A stretch of 20,860 bases of DNA from DASCNA01 sp036011305 (GTDB taxonomy: Bacteria; Verrucomicrobiota; Lentisphaeria; Victivallales; GWF2-38-69). The translations under genes and the position numbers were made by a program. The stretch is from NCBI GenBank assembly GCA_036011305.1, contig DASCNA010000045.1, positions 1-20,860 of the forward strand. The letters run 5' to 3'. This document shows positions 7,316 to 15,348 of this stretch, piece by piece (the stretch's first letter is position 1; every line of letters starts with the position of its first letter). A model generated the notes under the pieces. That model was not told where the DNA came from, made no database searches, and saw only the letters and a list, made by a program, of their open reading frames with translations.

Positions 7316-8050
7316 TTAAATAGCTTCGGCATATATAATAACAGCTTTTAAAACTTTATTTTTATAGGCATTATAAATGTCAGTATATGCATATATTACA
7401 TGTTGATACATTTCCTCTGTTGACATTCTGATAATATCTTCCCGTTTATCTTTTATTTTGTCAATAAACTTAGCATATTCAGATAGATAGAAATCAGATA
7501 TATCTTCTATTTTTTTTAACTTCCAACCTGAAAATTCAAGCATATTTTCAATTTGGTCAAGATCTAAAGGATTTGGTATCTCACTTACTTTTACCGGGTA
7601 TTTTCCGTTTCTGGCATAGTCAAAAATTATAAGTTTACTCCCATAATGTGCAACCTCCCTAACAGCAGTTAAGGCACTTTGTTGATCGGGAAATGAATAA
7701 AAAGAACAGAAATGGTATATCAAATCATATTTTATTTTAGATAGCTTACCAATATCATAAACACTTCCAGCAATTAAATCTAAATCAGGATATTTTGTTT
7801 TAGCGAATTCAACCTCTTCAGCATTTAAATCGATACCGGTGACTTTACCATATCCATTATTTCCAAGATATTCAACTGTTCCACCCAAACCGCACCCAAC
7901 ATCAAGCAATAATCTATCTGAATCTTTAGTAATATTTTTAAATGCTAAATCAATCGCTTTTTCTTCACCGGGATGAGCATAGTCTCCATGACGGATTAAA
8001 GACAATATTCTTCTCCCTAATACTGTGTTCATTCTGATTTTATTATTCAT
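7316..8050 (-). CDS. Class I SAM-dependent methyltransferase within the selenium operon
   Basis: A 244-residue soluble protein with the class I methyltransferase fold. The SAM-binding motif LLLDVGCGLGG is at 47-57, and an acidic residue ending strand 2 is D74 in GIDLNAEEV. A hydrophobic strand, KLIIFDYA, corresponds to post-motif II. The C-terminal part has no recognised domain. The acceptor cannot be read from the sequence. It lies between the DUF3343 gene (24 bp) and selD (13 bp), so co-expression with selenium genes is nearly certain. A selenium or sulfur acceptor (for example methylation of selenide or a seleno-nucleoside) is a guess from context; a small-molecule or menaquinone-type acceptor is not excluded. 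Start at 8050; the ribosome binding site is weak, and a second in-frame ATG lies at 8032. Confidence 0.8.
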   Translation of the reverse strand: MNNKIRMNTVLGRRILSLIRHGDYAHPGEEKAIDLAFKNITKDSDRLLLDVGCGLGGTVEYLGNNGYGKVTGIDLNAEEVEFAKTKYPDLDLIAGSVYDIGKLSKIKYDLIYHFCSFYSFPDQQSALTAVREVAHYGSKLIIFDYARNGKYPVKVSEIPNPLDLDQIENMLEFSGWKLKKIEDISDFYLSEYAKFIDKIKDKREDIIRMSTEEMYQHVIYAYTDIYNAYKNKVLKAVIIYAEAI

Positions 8051-8074
8051 ATGACGATGTAGTCTCTATATTAT

Positions 8075-8341
8075 TTATAATTTACAATTCTTATTATTCT
8101 GAAATTCTGTAGGATTGTTTTTGTCAAAAACCTTAAACGGTTTGCCAAGGGCTTTTAAAAGTTTAATAATTTCATCTTTTTTTGATTCCTCTATTTCCAA
8201 TGCTATACCGCACTGAGAGGAAAGCTCTCTCGGCACAGGAACAGCTAAACACTTAAATCCATTTTTTTTACACTCTTTTTCTGCAAGTATTACACCTCTT
8301 GTATTTTCAAAAACCAGTAAGTTACTATAATTAGTATCCAT
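8075..8341 (-). CDS. DUF3343 protein, putative Se/S carrier
   Basis: A small protein of 88 residues. NLLVFENTRGVILAEKECKK at its N-terminus and PVPRELSSQCGIALE (36-50) match the DUF3343 family, described as putative selenium/sulfur carriers. Cys44 in the SSQCGI motif is the likely functional cysteine. The family usually travels with selD, yedF and a CsdB-type desulfurase, as here. The ATG at 8341 gives the expected family N-terminus and leaves 4 bp after the preceding gene's stop; a TTG at 8356 would overlap that gene and add five atypical residues. The presumed role is handing selenide or persulfide-bound selenium between the desulfurase-like protein and SelD (inference). Confidence 0.85.
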   Translation of the reverse strand: MDTNYSNLLVFENTRGVILAEKECKKNGFKCLAVPVPRELSSQCGIALEIEESKKDEIIKLLKALGKPFKVFDKNNPTEFQNNKNCKL

Positions 8342-8345
8342 AAAT

Positions 8346-9485
8346 TTACAGTTCAAATCCTTCTTTTATATCAATCAATGCATCAATAAAAAACCTAAAA
8401 TCATCCGGAGAATGATACAGAGAAGGAGCAATCCTTAGTGTTCCGTTCGGATAAGTATTAATAGTTTGATGCGCCAGCGGAGCACAATGCAATCCAACTC
8501 TGGTCTGAATATTATATTTTTCATATAAAAGTAGTCCAAGATTACTTATATCAGTAAATGAACAGGTTATTGAAAATAGTTCACCTTGTCTATATAAATC
8601 ATTTGCACAGTGAACCTTATAACCGTTAATATTTCTGACCTCATTTAAAAAATGCTGAAAATCAATAAAACTATGACATATTTCAGGTCTGCTTAATAAA
8701 GCACCATGCAATCCAAAAATACCAGACATATTATGTGTCCCAGCTTCAAATTTATCCGGAAGATATTCAGGTGTTTCGAAACTTTCTGATTTACTTCCAG
8801 TTCCACCTTCAATAAACTGCTTCAGTAGTTTAGGTTCTTTTACATAGAGGCAGCCTGTTCCAGTCGGTCCCAATAAACCTTTATGACCTGTAACTGCAAC
8901 AAAATCAAATTTGTTTTCGTCAATATCAATATCAATATGCCCTGTTGATTGAGCAGCATCTATTAAAATAGGAATATCGCCAATTATTGACTTGATTTCA
9001 CCTATAGGTTGAATCACTCCATTTACATTGCTTTGGTGACTTATAATAACCAATGCTGTTTTATCAGTAATAAAATCTGGTAATTTCTGTAAATCAACAC
9101 ATCCGTCGCTTTCACAAGCCAATTTTTTCAAAGTTATATTTTTATTTTTCTCCAATTCAATTAAAGGGCGCATTACTGCATTATGTTCCAGTGGGCTGTA
9201 TAAAATATCTTTATAATCAAGCTCCAATCCCTTCAATACAGTATTAATTGCAGCAGTGGCATTAGGTGTAAAAACAATATTATCTGCACATTCTGTTCCT
9301 AAATAATCACCCAACATACACCGTGTATATTCTACAACTCTCGAGACCTGAAGAGATTTACCGTAATAGCTTCTCCCGTATGGTCCGCCAATCTCATTTA
9401 AGTATTTTAAAGTTTCAATCCCCACTTCTTCAGGCTTGGGAAATGAAGTTGCTGCATTATCAAAATATCCGTTAAAATCATCCAT
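8346..9485 (-). CDS. Cysteine desulfurase-like class V aminotransferase (selenium operon type)
   Basis: A PLP enzyme of 379 residues. FDNAATSFPKP opens the protein, His101 lies in LEHNAVMRP, Asp176 in LIDAAQSTGH, the PLP lysine is K202 in TGHKGLLGPTGTG, and the catalytic cysteine is C334 in VGLHCAPLAH. All key residues are present. Members take sulfur (or selenium) from cysteine (or selenocysteine) as an enzyme persulfide (or perselenide). This matches the subfamily often found next to DUF3343, yedF and selD, not the housekeeping IscS type. It is the first gene of the four-gene selenium run, with a predicted promoter 24-53 bp upstream. The ribosome binding site before the ATG at 9485 is poor. 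The likely role is local delivery of selenium or sulfur to the carrier protein and SelD (inference from family and context). Confidence 0.9.
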   Translation of the reverse strand: MDDFNGYFDNAATSFPKPEEVGIETLKYLNEIGGPYGRSYYGKSLQVSRVVEYTRCMLGDYLGTECADNIVFTPNATAAINTVLKGLELDYKDILYSPLEHNAVMRPLIELEKNKNITLKKLACESDGCVDLQKLPDFITDKTALVIISHQSNVNGVIQPIGEIKSIIGDIPILIDAAQSTGHIDIDIDENKFDFVAVTGHKGLLGPTGTGCLYVKEPKLLKQFIEGGTGSKSESFETPEYLPDKFEAGTHNMSGIFGLHGALLSRPEICHSFIDFQHFLNEVRNINGYKVHCANDLYRQGELFSITCSFTDISNLGLLLYEKYNIQTRVGLHCAPLAHQTINTYPNGTLRIAPSLYHSPDDFRFFIDALIDIKEGFEL

Positions 9486-9508
9486 TATCTAGTTACTTTA
9501 TTTTACAA

Positions 9509-9538
9509 TTTATTCATTGAACAATTACTTACTGTCAA
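9509..9538 (-). promoter_or_regulatory. Predicted promoter of the selenium operon
   Basis: A perfect TTGACA (9538-9533 on the minus strand) is followed at 17-18 bp by GAATAA or AATAAA (about 9515-9509), a weak -10. It lies just upstream of the start at 9485. The rest of the 9486-9726 gap holds no ORF and no clear hairpin terminator. Confidence 0.4.
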
Positions 9539-9726
9539 TGAATCAAGAAACAATACTCCAGTAATATTATCCTATAACTCATAGCAGGATTATACAAAAA
9601 TAGACTATTAAGATACTATACATATACAAGATTATCCATACAGTAAAAAGAGAAGTTCGGATAAACTAAAACTGTAATAAGTATTTTATATATACACATT
9701 ATGATCAAAAAAAATAAATTAATACA

Positions 9727-10575
9727 TTAGTAAGAAAGATCTTTTAACATTTTTTCAACCAGCAGTTCAGAATTTTTAGCTGCCTTTGTTTTTAGAGCAT
9801 TATACATAGCTAAATTTCCTGTATCACTCACACTTCTTATCATAATAAATGGAATTTTTAACTGATAGCATACCTGTGCCGGCCCTGCCCCCTCCATATC
9901 AGTAGCTATACAATTTGTTCTCTTCTGCTCTACCAGCAGTGATTTAGTACTTTGAAATGTTTCTGATGTCGCAAAAATACCTTTGATAACTTTAGCCTTA
10001 TATATTTTTCCTTTATATTCCAAGTCATCTAACTTTATATTTTTTGCTGCTTCCACAGCTGCACTTAATAAGCTTTCTGTAGGCTTAAAGAAAAGTGGAT
10101 CTCTCTTTATACCTTTTCCGGAAAAAGTTGAGTTGGGCTGATATGCTTTTAGTCTAACAAATTCACCCTTATCAGTAATTATTGCTAAATCATAAAATGT
10201 TACAGCGGTTCCTATAATTGTGTCTCCTGGTTTTGTTAGTTCTGTGCCTCCTGCCACACCTGTCATGATAATAGCAGAAGGAGCAAATTTATCTATAAGA
10301 ATTGCAGCTCCCACCGAAGCATTTACTATGCCAACTCCTACATTTGCTACGACTACATTTTTTTTATCTATTTTACCAACATAATAAACTCTACCTAAAT
10401 ATGTCACTTTTTTAGGATCTTTAATTTGTGACTTCAGGTAGGCCGTTTCCAATCTAAGGGCACTTATTATACCAATCGATTTTTCAGTTTTTTTGGGATT
10501 TGGTTGAGCGTAGGTTAAATTTAATAAAAAAACAACGAGTGCAAGGATCAAACCAATAGTTAATTTTCTCTTCAT
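9727..10575 (-). CDS. Exported 5'-methylthioadenosine/S-adenosylhomocysteine nucleosidase-like protein
   Basis: A 282-residue protein of the MTAN/purine nucleoside phosphorylase fold with an N-terminal signal peptide: MKRK, a hydrophobic stretch to about residue 20, and a probable cleavage site TYA-QP after residue 23. The mature part starts with GIISAL and keeps the catalytic residues of MTAN: E43 (E. coli E12), E228 in TDMEGAG (E174) and D251 in RSVSDTGN (D197). VGVG (80-83) and TGVAGG (105-110) are also family-like. The known reaction splits adenine from MTA or SAH; here it would act outside the cytoplasm, perhaps salvaging extracellular nucleosides, as reported for exported nucleosidases in some spirochaetes. 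GGAG stands 7 nt before the ATG. It is 127 bp downstream of the phosphorylase gene, so it may end that operon or have its own promoter. Exact substrate is uncertain. Confidence 0.85.
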   Translation of the reverse strand: MKRKLTIGLILALVVFLLNLTYAQPNPKKTEKSIGIISALRLETAYLKSQIKDPKKVTYLGRVYYVGKIDKKNVVVANVGVGIVNASVGAAILIDKFAPSAIIMTGVAGGTELTKPGDTIIGTAVTFYDLAIITDKGEFVRLKAYQPNSTFSGKGIKRDPLFFKPTESLLSAAVEAAKNIKLDDLEYKGKIYKAKVIKGIFATSETFQSTKSLLVEQKRTNCIATDMEGAGPAQVCYQLKIPFIMIRSVSDTGNLAMYNALKTKAAKNSELLVEKMLKDLSY

Positions 10576-10702
10576 AGTCTATCTCCATATTTTATTATAA
10601 AATAGAATATAAAGTAATTATAATAACAATAAATATACTTTGCAGCTATATATACCTATAACTGTTAAACTTAACTCGAATATTTATAAATACAGTCATT
10701 TA

Positions 10703-12448
10703 CTAGATATTGCTTATCCACATCACCTGATACGGCAGTATACAAAGAGACAGTTTTCCATCATTTATTGTCAATTCAGTACCTGATATTAATTCATTAA
10801 ATAAATGAGAGTTCACTCCATATTCTGAAGGATAAAAATCAACCTCAATTTTATTAGAGGAAACATTAATGAAGACAAAAATATTTTCATTCCCGTCAGG
10901 AGATTGCCTATGAAGCGAAAAAATGCAGTCATTAATAAAAAGGACTTTCTGGTATGCATTCGGGTGAAATGCTTTCTGAGCCTGCCTTATCTTTATTAAA
11001 TATTTATATCGTTTAATAATTTTACTTCTTAAAGATGTAGGTTCAAACAGTTCTTCTTCAAGTCTTTCAACGGATAATTTTTCCCTATTTACAGTTCTAT
11101 ACCTCCCTGTTTCTTTTACACCCTCAGTGTAATTTTGAGATCCCAATATACTATGAATATAAATTGCGGGAGCACCAATTATTGACAGTAAAATAGACTG
11201 TGATGCGAGGAATCTATCAATATTTCTATCAAAGGAAAGATTTTTATCTAAAATAGCATCAAAGTAGTTAATATTAAGTTCATATGGTATTTCTTTACCG
11301 TCGGGTGCTGTTTTATTGGATACATATCCTCCGTTATTTTTTACATGTTCTACCATAACTTTTCGTTGCTTATCGCTCAAAATACCTGTAGTTGGAACAA
11401 TACCAATTCCATCGTGTGATGCAAGGAAGTTAAAGAAAGTAGTCCTATCTGAAGTAAGCTCTAATGAATCGGCCCATTTGGACAAGTACTCTGCACTGCC
11501 AGAAATAAATGAAAACAGCACTAGAGGTGGCAGAGGGAACTGGTACACCAACTGAGCTTCATTATACCCATTACCGAAATAACTTATATTATCTTTATGA
11601 GGCACATTAGTTTCTGTTATTATTAGTGTTTCGGGTGCTACTATATCGAAAATATCTCTAAACAATTGTATTGTTTTGTGTGCTTGGGGAAGATGTATAC
11701 AATTAGTACCTATTTCTTTCCACATAAATCCTATAGCGTCAAGTCTGATCGACTTAGCTCCCTTACTAATATAAAACAAAAGAAGATCTATTATTTTAAG
11801 AAAAGTATCCTGATTTTTATAATTCAGATCTATCTGATCTTCACTGAATGTAGTCCAAAGCAATTTTTCCCCCTGTGTGGTATCAAACCCAGTCAGCAGA
11901 GGAAGAGCTCTCGGTCTTGTAACCTTAGATAGTTCAGGAGTATTTTGTGTTTCTAAAAAATAATCCTTATATACAGGATTTCCGGATAAATATTCCTGAA
12001 ACCAATCGCTTTTAGCAGATATGTGATTAATTACAGCATCAAACATAAGTTTAAAATCTGATGACATATTTTCTATATCACTCCAGTTGCCCAACTCCTT
12101 ATTGACTTTGAAATAATCTATTACAGAAAATCCATCATCTGAAGAATAAGGATAAAACGGTAATATATGCACATACTTGACACAGTTGTTAAGAAATTTA
12201 TTCAGAAAATCATGGAGGGTTTTCAATGGGGTTTGTGATTTTGAATTTATGCTGTCTCCGTAAGTAATCAGAAAAATATCTTTTTCATCCAGCCATTTGT
12301 CACAATTGTTATCAGAAATTAAACAGGAATATTTGTCTATTATTGCTTCAATCCCGTAATAAATCTCTAAAATATCTTTATCAGGGAAAAGAAATTTAAG
12401 CTTATTTATAATCTGATTCTTTTTTTTAATTTCAATATTAAAAGACAT
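10703..12448 (-). CDS. GH13_18 sugar phosphorylase (glucosylglycerate/sucrose phosphorylase type)
   Basis: A 581-residue cytosolic enzyme of glycoside hydrolase family 13, subfamily 18, which uses phosphate to release glucose 1-phosphate. Family marks include ITYGDSI near 61, HILPFYPYSSDDGFSVIDYF (94-113), DAVINH (137-142), the nucleophile D237 in IRLDAIGF, the acid/base E279 in IITETNVPH and D346 in ASHDGIG. From memory, IHLPQAHKTIQL and TETNVPHKDNISYFG look closer to the glucosylglycerate phosphorylase branch (E. coli YcjM) than to classical sucrose phosphorylase; this needs a tree. The ATG at 12448 is chosen because GGAG lies 7 nt before it; the ATG at 12466 would put that site inside the gene. 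It follows the Ntn-hydrolase gene by 109 bp on the same strand, behind the transporter and glycosyltransferase genes, suggesting breakdown of a glucoside that the cluster imports or makes. Confidence 0.88.
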   Translation of the reverse strand: MSFNIEIKKKNQIINKLKFLFPDKDILEIYYGIEAIIDKYSCLISDNNCDKWLDEKDIFLITYGDSINSKSQTPLKTLHDFLNKFLNNCVKYVHILPFYPYSSDDGFSVIDYFKVNKELGNWSDIENMSSDFKLMFDAVINHISAKSDWFQEYLSGNPVYKDYFLETQNTPELSKVTRPRALPLLTGFDTTQGEKLLWTTFSEDQIDLNYKNQDTFLKIIDLLLFYISKGAKSIRLDAIGFMWKEIGTNCIHLPQAHKTIQLFRDIFDIVAPETLIITETNVPHKDNISYFGNGYNEAQLVYQFPLPPLVLFSFISGSAEYLSKWADSLELTSDRTTFFNFLASHDGIGIVPTTGILSDKQRKVMVEHVKNNGGYVSNKTAPDGKEIPYELNINYFDAILDKNLSFDRNIDRFLASQSILLSIIGAPAIYIHSILGSQNYTEGVKETGRYRTVNREKLSVERLEEELFEPTSLRSKIIKRYKYLIKIRQAQKAFHPNAYQKVLFINDCIFSLHRQSPDGNENIFVFINVSSNKIEVDFYPSEYGVNSHLFNELISGTELTINDGKLSLCILPYQVMWISNI

Positions 12449-12557
12449 CCTACAACTCCGTTTCATAAATTTTTGAGAAAAAATTTCTAGATATTAAACT
12501 AAGAAAACTATTCTAATAATGATATCTTATCCATTCTTGGTACTACAGTATTTTATT

Positions 12558-13922
12558 TTAAACAAACTCATTAAGGTTGAACTGGTAATATTCTCCATAC
12601 GGTGCTGGGAATTCATTTGAAGCAATCCAGAACTCTCCCGTAGCCGGATAGGTAATTAAGCTCCATAGTGTAGCTACATTGGCTTTAAAACTACCCACCG
12701 GTTCAGGAGCTTTATAAGTCTCAACAGGATACATTGCACAAATTGTCGAAAGATTATTTCTATGCTTGCAGGAAAGATTTTCAAGTCTTGTCCTGTTTGT
12801 ATATGGATCATATCTATCACGAAGAATTCTGATTGAATTTTCTACATTAATGTTTCCATAGTATTTTGTCAAAAGCTGTCTATATCTCTCAAATCTGCCG
12901 GCTGCAGGGATAGATGTATTATCTATATTTCTTAAGCTTCTCTGCCATTTTTCAATATTAGTTGCATCAATACGATATATTGGGGCCTGAGTTTCAACCA
13001 TATTTTCTCCTTCATATCCCATCCAGCCCGGAAAGCAGTTTGAATGATTCGTCTGCCAGAAATAATCCATTTCATCTTCAGGATAGCGAATACAGACTTT
13101 TTTAGGTGACACTTCAATTGCCGCAACTAATTTTGCCTTTGCATCGGCAACATGGTAGGCAATTCCCGAGCTGCTTTGATATTTATTAAAAATCTCAATT
13201 GAATCTTTTAGATTTTTTGAGGATGTTAAATTTATTCTTGTAAATAATGCAATTCCACAGCCTGAAACAGCATCATCCACAGTAGAACTTCTCTGTGTCA
13301 TTAATGATAAACCTTCATTATTAAAACCACCATCGAGTCCAATCATTCCGGGAAAAGTAAAAAATGCATGTTTTGCTCCATATTCAGGACAGGCAACAAT
13401 AAATATTCTATTATCTAGCTGTCCTGGAAAATTATAATTGTCTTCATTCTTGCAGAAAATAAGTTTCCCTTCTTTACCTGTTGCATTGCCCCATGCGGAA
13501 AAACTGCTGCAACCCTGAATATTGCTATTTTCTGAATCTATATTAATAAATTTCTGGGATGTATAATAGCACCATAAATCATAGATTATATTAAACAGTT
13601 TTATTTCTTTTAATCTGACATTTACTCCTTTGGAGCGTGCACCATCAACAATTCCATTCATTTCATCCAATAAAAAATCGGGGATGTATGAATCAGACAT
13701 TTTCTGCGCATTATACATATTTTGTAACGTATCAGCATAATTCAGACCGGTACACACTGCTAAATATGTAATCATAGACGGGAGTGTATAGGTTAACATT
13801 ATATTGATGCCTTCTGCGAGCAGATAGCCATGCTGAAACCCCATTTCATAGCCTGTTCCTTCAATCCGTAAAATTTTTACACCATTTGTTGTTTTAAATT
13901 CAGAATTTTTTAAAATTTTCAT
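12558..13922 (-). CDS. C45-type Ntn-hydrolase: acyl-CoA:6-aminopenicillanate acyltransferase-like
   Basis: A 454-residue protein of the autoproteolytic Ntn-hydrolase superfamily. GTGYEMGFQHG (22-32) is the usual N-terminal signature. The predicted self-cleavage point is Gly137-Cys138 in IQGCSSFSAW, leaving Cys138 as nucleophile, and GKLIFCKNEDNYNF follows about 13 residues later, where family members have an R/K-N-x-D motif. Known relatives cleave or form amide bonds with acyl chains (penicillin acyltransferases, bile salt and ceramide hydrolases). No signal peptide is evident, so it should be cytosolic. The ATG at 13922 is preferred over the TTG at 13940; it overlaps the end of the glycosyltransferase gene by 23 bp, implying translational coupling. 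An amide-bearing glycoside or glycoconjugate substrate is suggested only by the neighbours. A penicillin-related role is not implied. Confidence 0.75.
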   Translation of the reverse strand: MKILKNSEFKTTNGVKILRIEGTGYEMGFQHGYLLAEGINIMLTYTLPSMITYLAVCTGLNYADTLQNMYNAQKMSDSYIPDFLLDEMNGIVDGARSKGVNVRLKEIKLFNIIYDLWCYYTSQKFINIDSENSNIQGCSSFSAWGNATGKEGKLIFCKNEDNYNFPGQLDNRIFIVACPEYGAKHAFFTFPGMIGLDGGFNNEGLSLMTQRSSTVDDAVSGCGIALFTRINLTSSKNLKDSIEIFNKYQSSSGIAYHVADAKAKLVAAIEVSPKKVCIRYPEDEMDYFWQTNHSNCFPGWMGYEGENMVETQAPIYRIDATNIEKWQRSLRNIDNTSIPAAGRFERYRQLLTKYYGNINVENSIRILRDRYDPYTNRTRLENLSCKHRNNLSTICAMYPVETYKAPEPVGSFKANVATLWSLITYPATGEFWIASNEFPAPYGEYYQFNLNEFV

Positions 13923-15279
13923 CAAAGTAAACCGTTCCAAGCATTGATTTCAAAATTTCACCGAGACTTTCATAGGAAAAATATTTTTTACATACTGAAA
14001 AATTATTTTCTACAACAGATTCTCTTTTTTTACTGTCAAGCAAAAGCACTATTGCTTTTTCTGCAGCACCGGTAATCAGTGATTTATCTACTGTTGCCAA
14101 ACCATCTCTATCCACATTGTGTCTGTTTCCAAGCGATATTAAATCAAAACCTCTCTCTTTTAGATCAGTAACATATACGGGATATTCGTAGATAATTACG
14201 GGTTTTTTAGCAAAAACAGCTTCTAATAATTGATTTCCCCACCCTTCAAGTATACTTGGATAGGTAATTATATCGGCATGAACATAAACATCCCACAGAG
14301 AATAACATTTCGTGTTATCTATTGTCTCCCGTGAATGTTCAACAATATTATTAACATATAAAACTTTTACACCAAGTTTTCCTGCTTTTCTATTTAAAAG
14401 CTGAATATATTTTTCTTCTGCTTCAGGTAATCCAGCCATAATAAAAATTATTTTACTGTTTTTAGTAAAATTTCTACCATTATATAGAGTATTATTACTT
14501 AACCGTTCAATATTACCGTTCTTCTGCATCTCTCCTATAACATCAATAGCTAACTCAATTGCTTTCCTTTCTGCAATACGGGTTGCCTGCAGAACAAGAA
14601 TATCATTATCAGAAACACCTATTGTCTGTCTAAAATCTTTATTGTAATCATCAATTTCCCATTCAGGAGCTTTGAAGTCAAAAACATTTGGAACAACTGT
14701 TGCTTCAATACCTCTTTTTTTCAACAATTCTCTTTTGGCTATATTATTTATTGTTACATATTTTATTAATTTATTTTTGGGAGGAAAATAGTTTAAAAGA
14801 AGCTCATTTACATATCCACAGGTAGGATGTGCATATTTAATTCTTTCCCAGTAGAAATCATGATTATGAGCAATGCATTTTACATTTGTATTTTTTACTG
14901 CATTGTAAATTCCAATTCCTGCAGGTAATCCCCAGCCTAATGACCAGATGTTGTTTGGGATCAATAGATCAATTTTATAATTCATTAAAAATTTCTCTAC
15001 AGCTATCTGAATTCTAGTAGCATAAGATTCTATTTCTGTTTGAAATTCTTCTTCATCTTTATAATCCTCAAGAACACCATAGGCATTTTTAACTATTTTG
15101 TAATTAACTTCACTTTTATAATGAAGTTCAGGTATCACATACCCGTTTCCCGAGCCTGAACTCCCAGCAAGTAAATACACAGAATGTCCCATTTTCTCAA
15201 GTTCTATCTTCCATTTGTCCATCTCAAGTGAAACACCGTCAGTCTCACCAACTCTAAAATGACATAAAGCAATATTCAT
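13900..15279 (-). CDS. GT4-family glycosyltransferase
   Basis: A 459-residue GT-B-fold, retaining glycosyltransferase. The N-terminal acceptor domain begins with IALCHFRVGETDGVSLEM and contains LLAGSSGSG. The donor domain starts near 225 with VLQATRIAERKA, followed by IIFIMAGLPE (277-286) and the EX7E motif E345-x7-E353 in EGWGNQLLEA, typical of GT4. A conserved-looking AHNHDFYWERIKYAHP (137-152) lies in the middle. There are no membrane segments, so the acceptor is probably soluble. GT4 enzymes use NDP-sugars; donor and acceptor cannot be read here. It lies 69 bp after the symporter and overlaps the Ntn-hydrolase gene. Pairing of a soluble GT4 enzyme with a GH13_18 phosphorylase suggests a disaccharide-like or glycosyl-glycerate compound that is both made and recycled (inference). 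Confidence 0.8.
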   Translation of the reverse strand: MNIALCHFRVGETDGVSLEMDKWKIELEKMGHSVYLLAGSSGSGNGYVIPELHYKSEVNYKIVKNAYGVLEDYKDEEEFQTEIESYATRIQIAVEKFLMNYKIDLLIPNNIWSLGWGLPAGIGIYNAVKNTNVKCIAHNHDFYWERIKYAHPTCGYVNELLLNYFPPKNKLIKYVTINNIAKRELLKKRGIEATVVPNVFDFKAPEWEIDDYNKDFRQTIGVSDNDILVLQATRIAERKAIELAIDVIGEMQKNGNIERLSNNTLYNGRNFTKNSKIIFIMAGLPEAEEKYIQLLNRKAGKLGVKVLYVNNIVEHSRETIDNTKCYSLWDVYVHADIITYPSILEGWGNQLLEAVFAKKPVIIYEYPVYVTDLKERGFDLISLGNRHNVDRDGLATVDKSLITGAAEKAIVLLLDSKKRESVVENNFSVCKKYFSYESLGEILKSMLGTVYFDENFKKF

Positions 15280-15348
15280 TTTTCTATAGTTCTCTATAAT
15301 TAATTTTATGTATTATAATAATATTATTAAGAAGATTCTTCCATTATA

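Noticed and set aside
12449..12466. Start of the phosphorylase at the upstream ATG (12466)
   Set aside because: The extra six residues would place the good GGAG site inside the coding sequence; the ATG at 12448 is at ideal distance from it.
12467..12486. AAATTTTT-GAGA-AAAAATTT hairpin upstream of the phosphorylase
   Set aside because: Only A-T pairs, low stability, and typical of the local base composition; no support as an attenuator.
13900..13902. Read-through of a TGA stop as selenocysteine, prompted by selD nearby
   Set aside because: The frame after the GT4 TGA closes within two codons and no hairpin or cysteine-aligned context supports selenocysteine; I saw no other candidate in the window.
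6259..15279. A selenoneine-type pathway: selD, a methyltransferase and a glycosyltransferase within one window
   Set aside because: No EgtB/SenA-like gene is present, the methyltransferase is too short and lacks features of the histidine methyltransferase, and the GT4 enzyme lies in a separate LacI-controlled operon.
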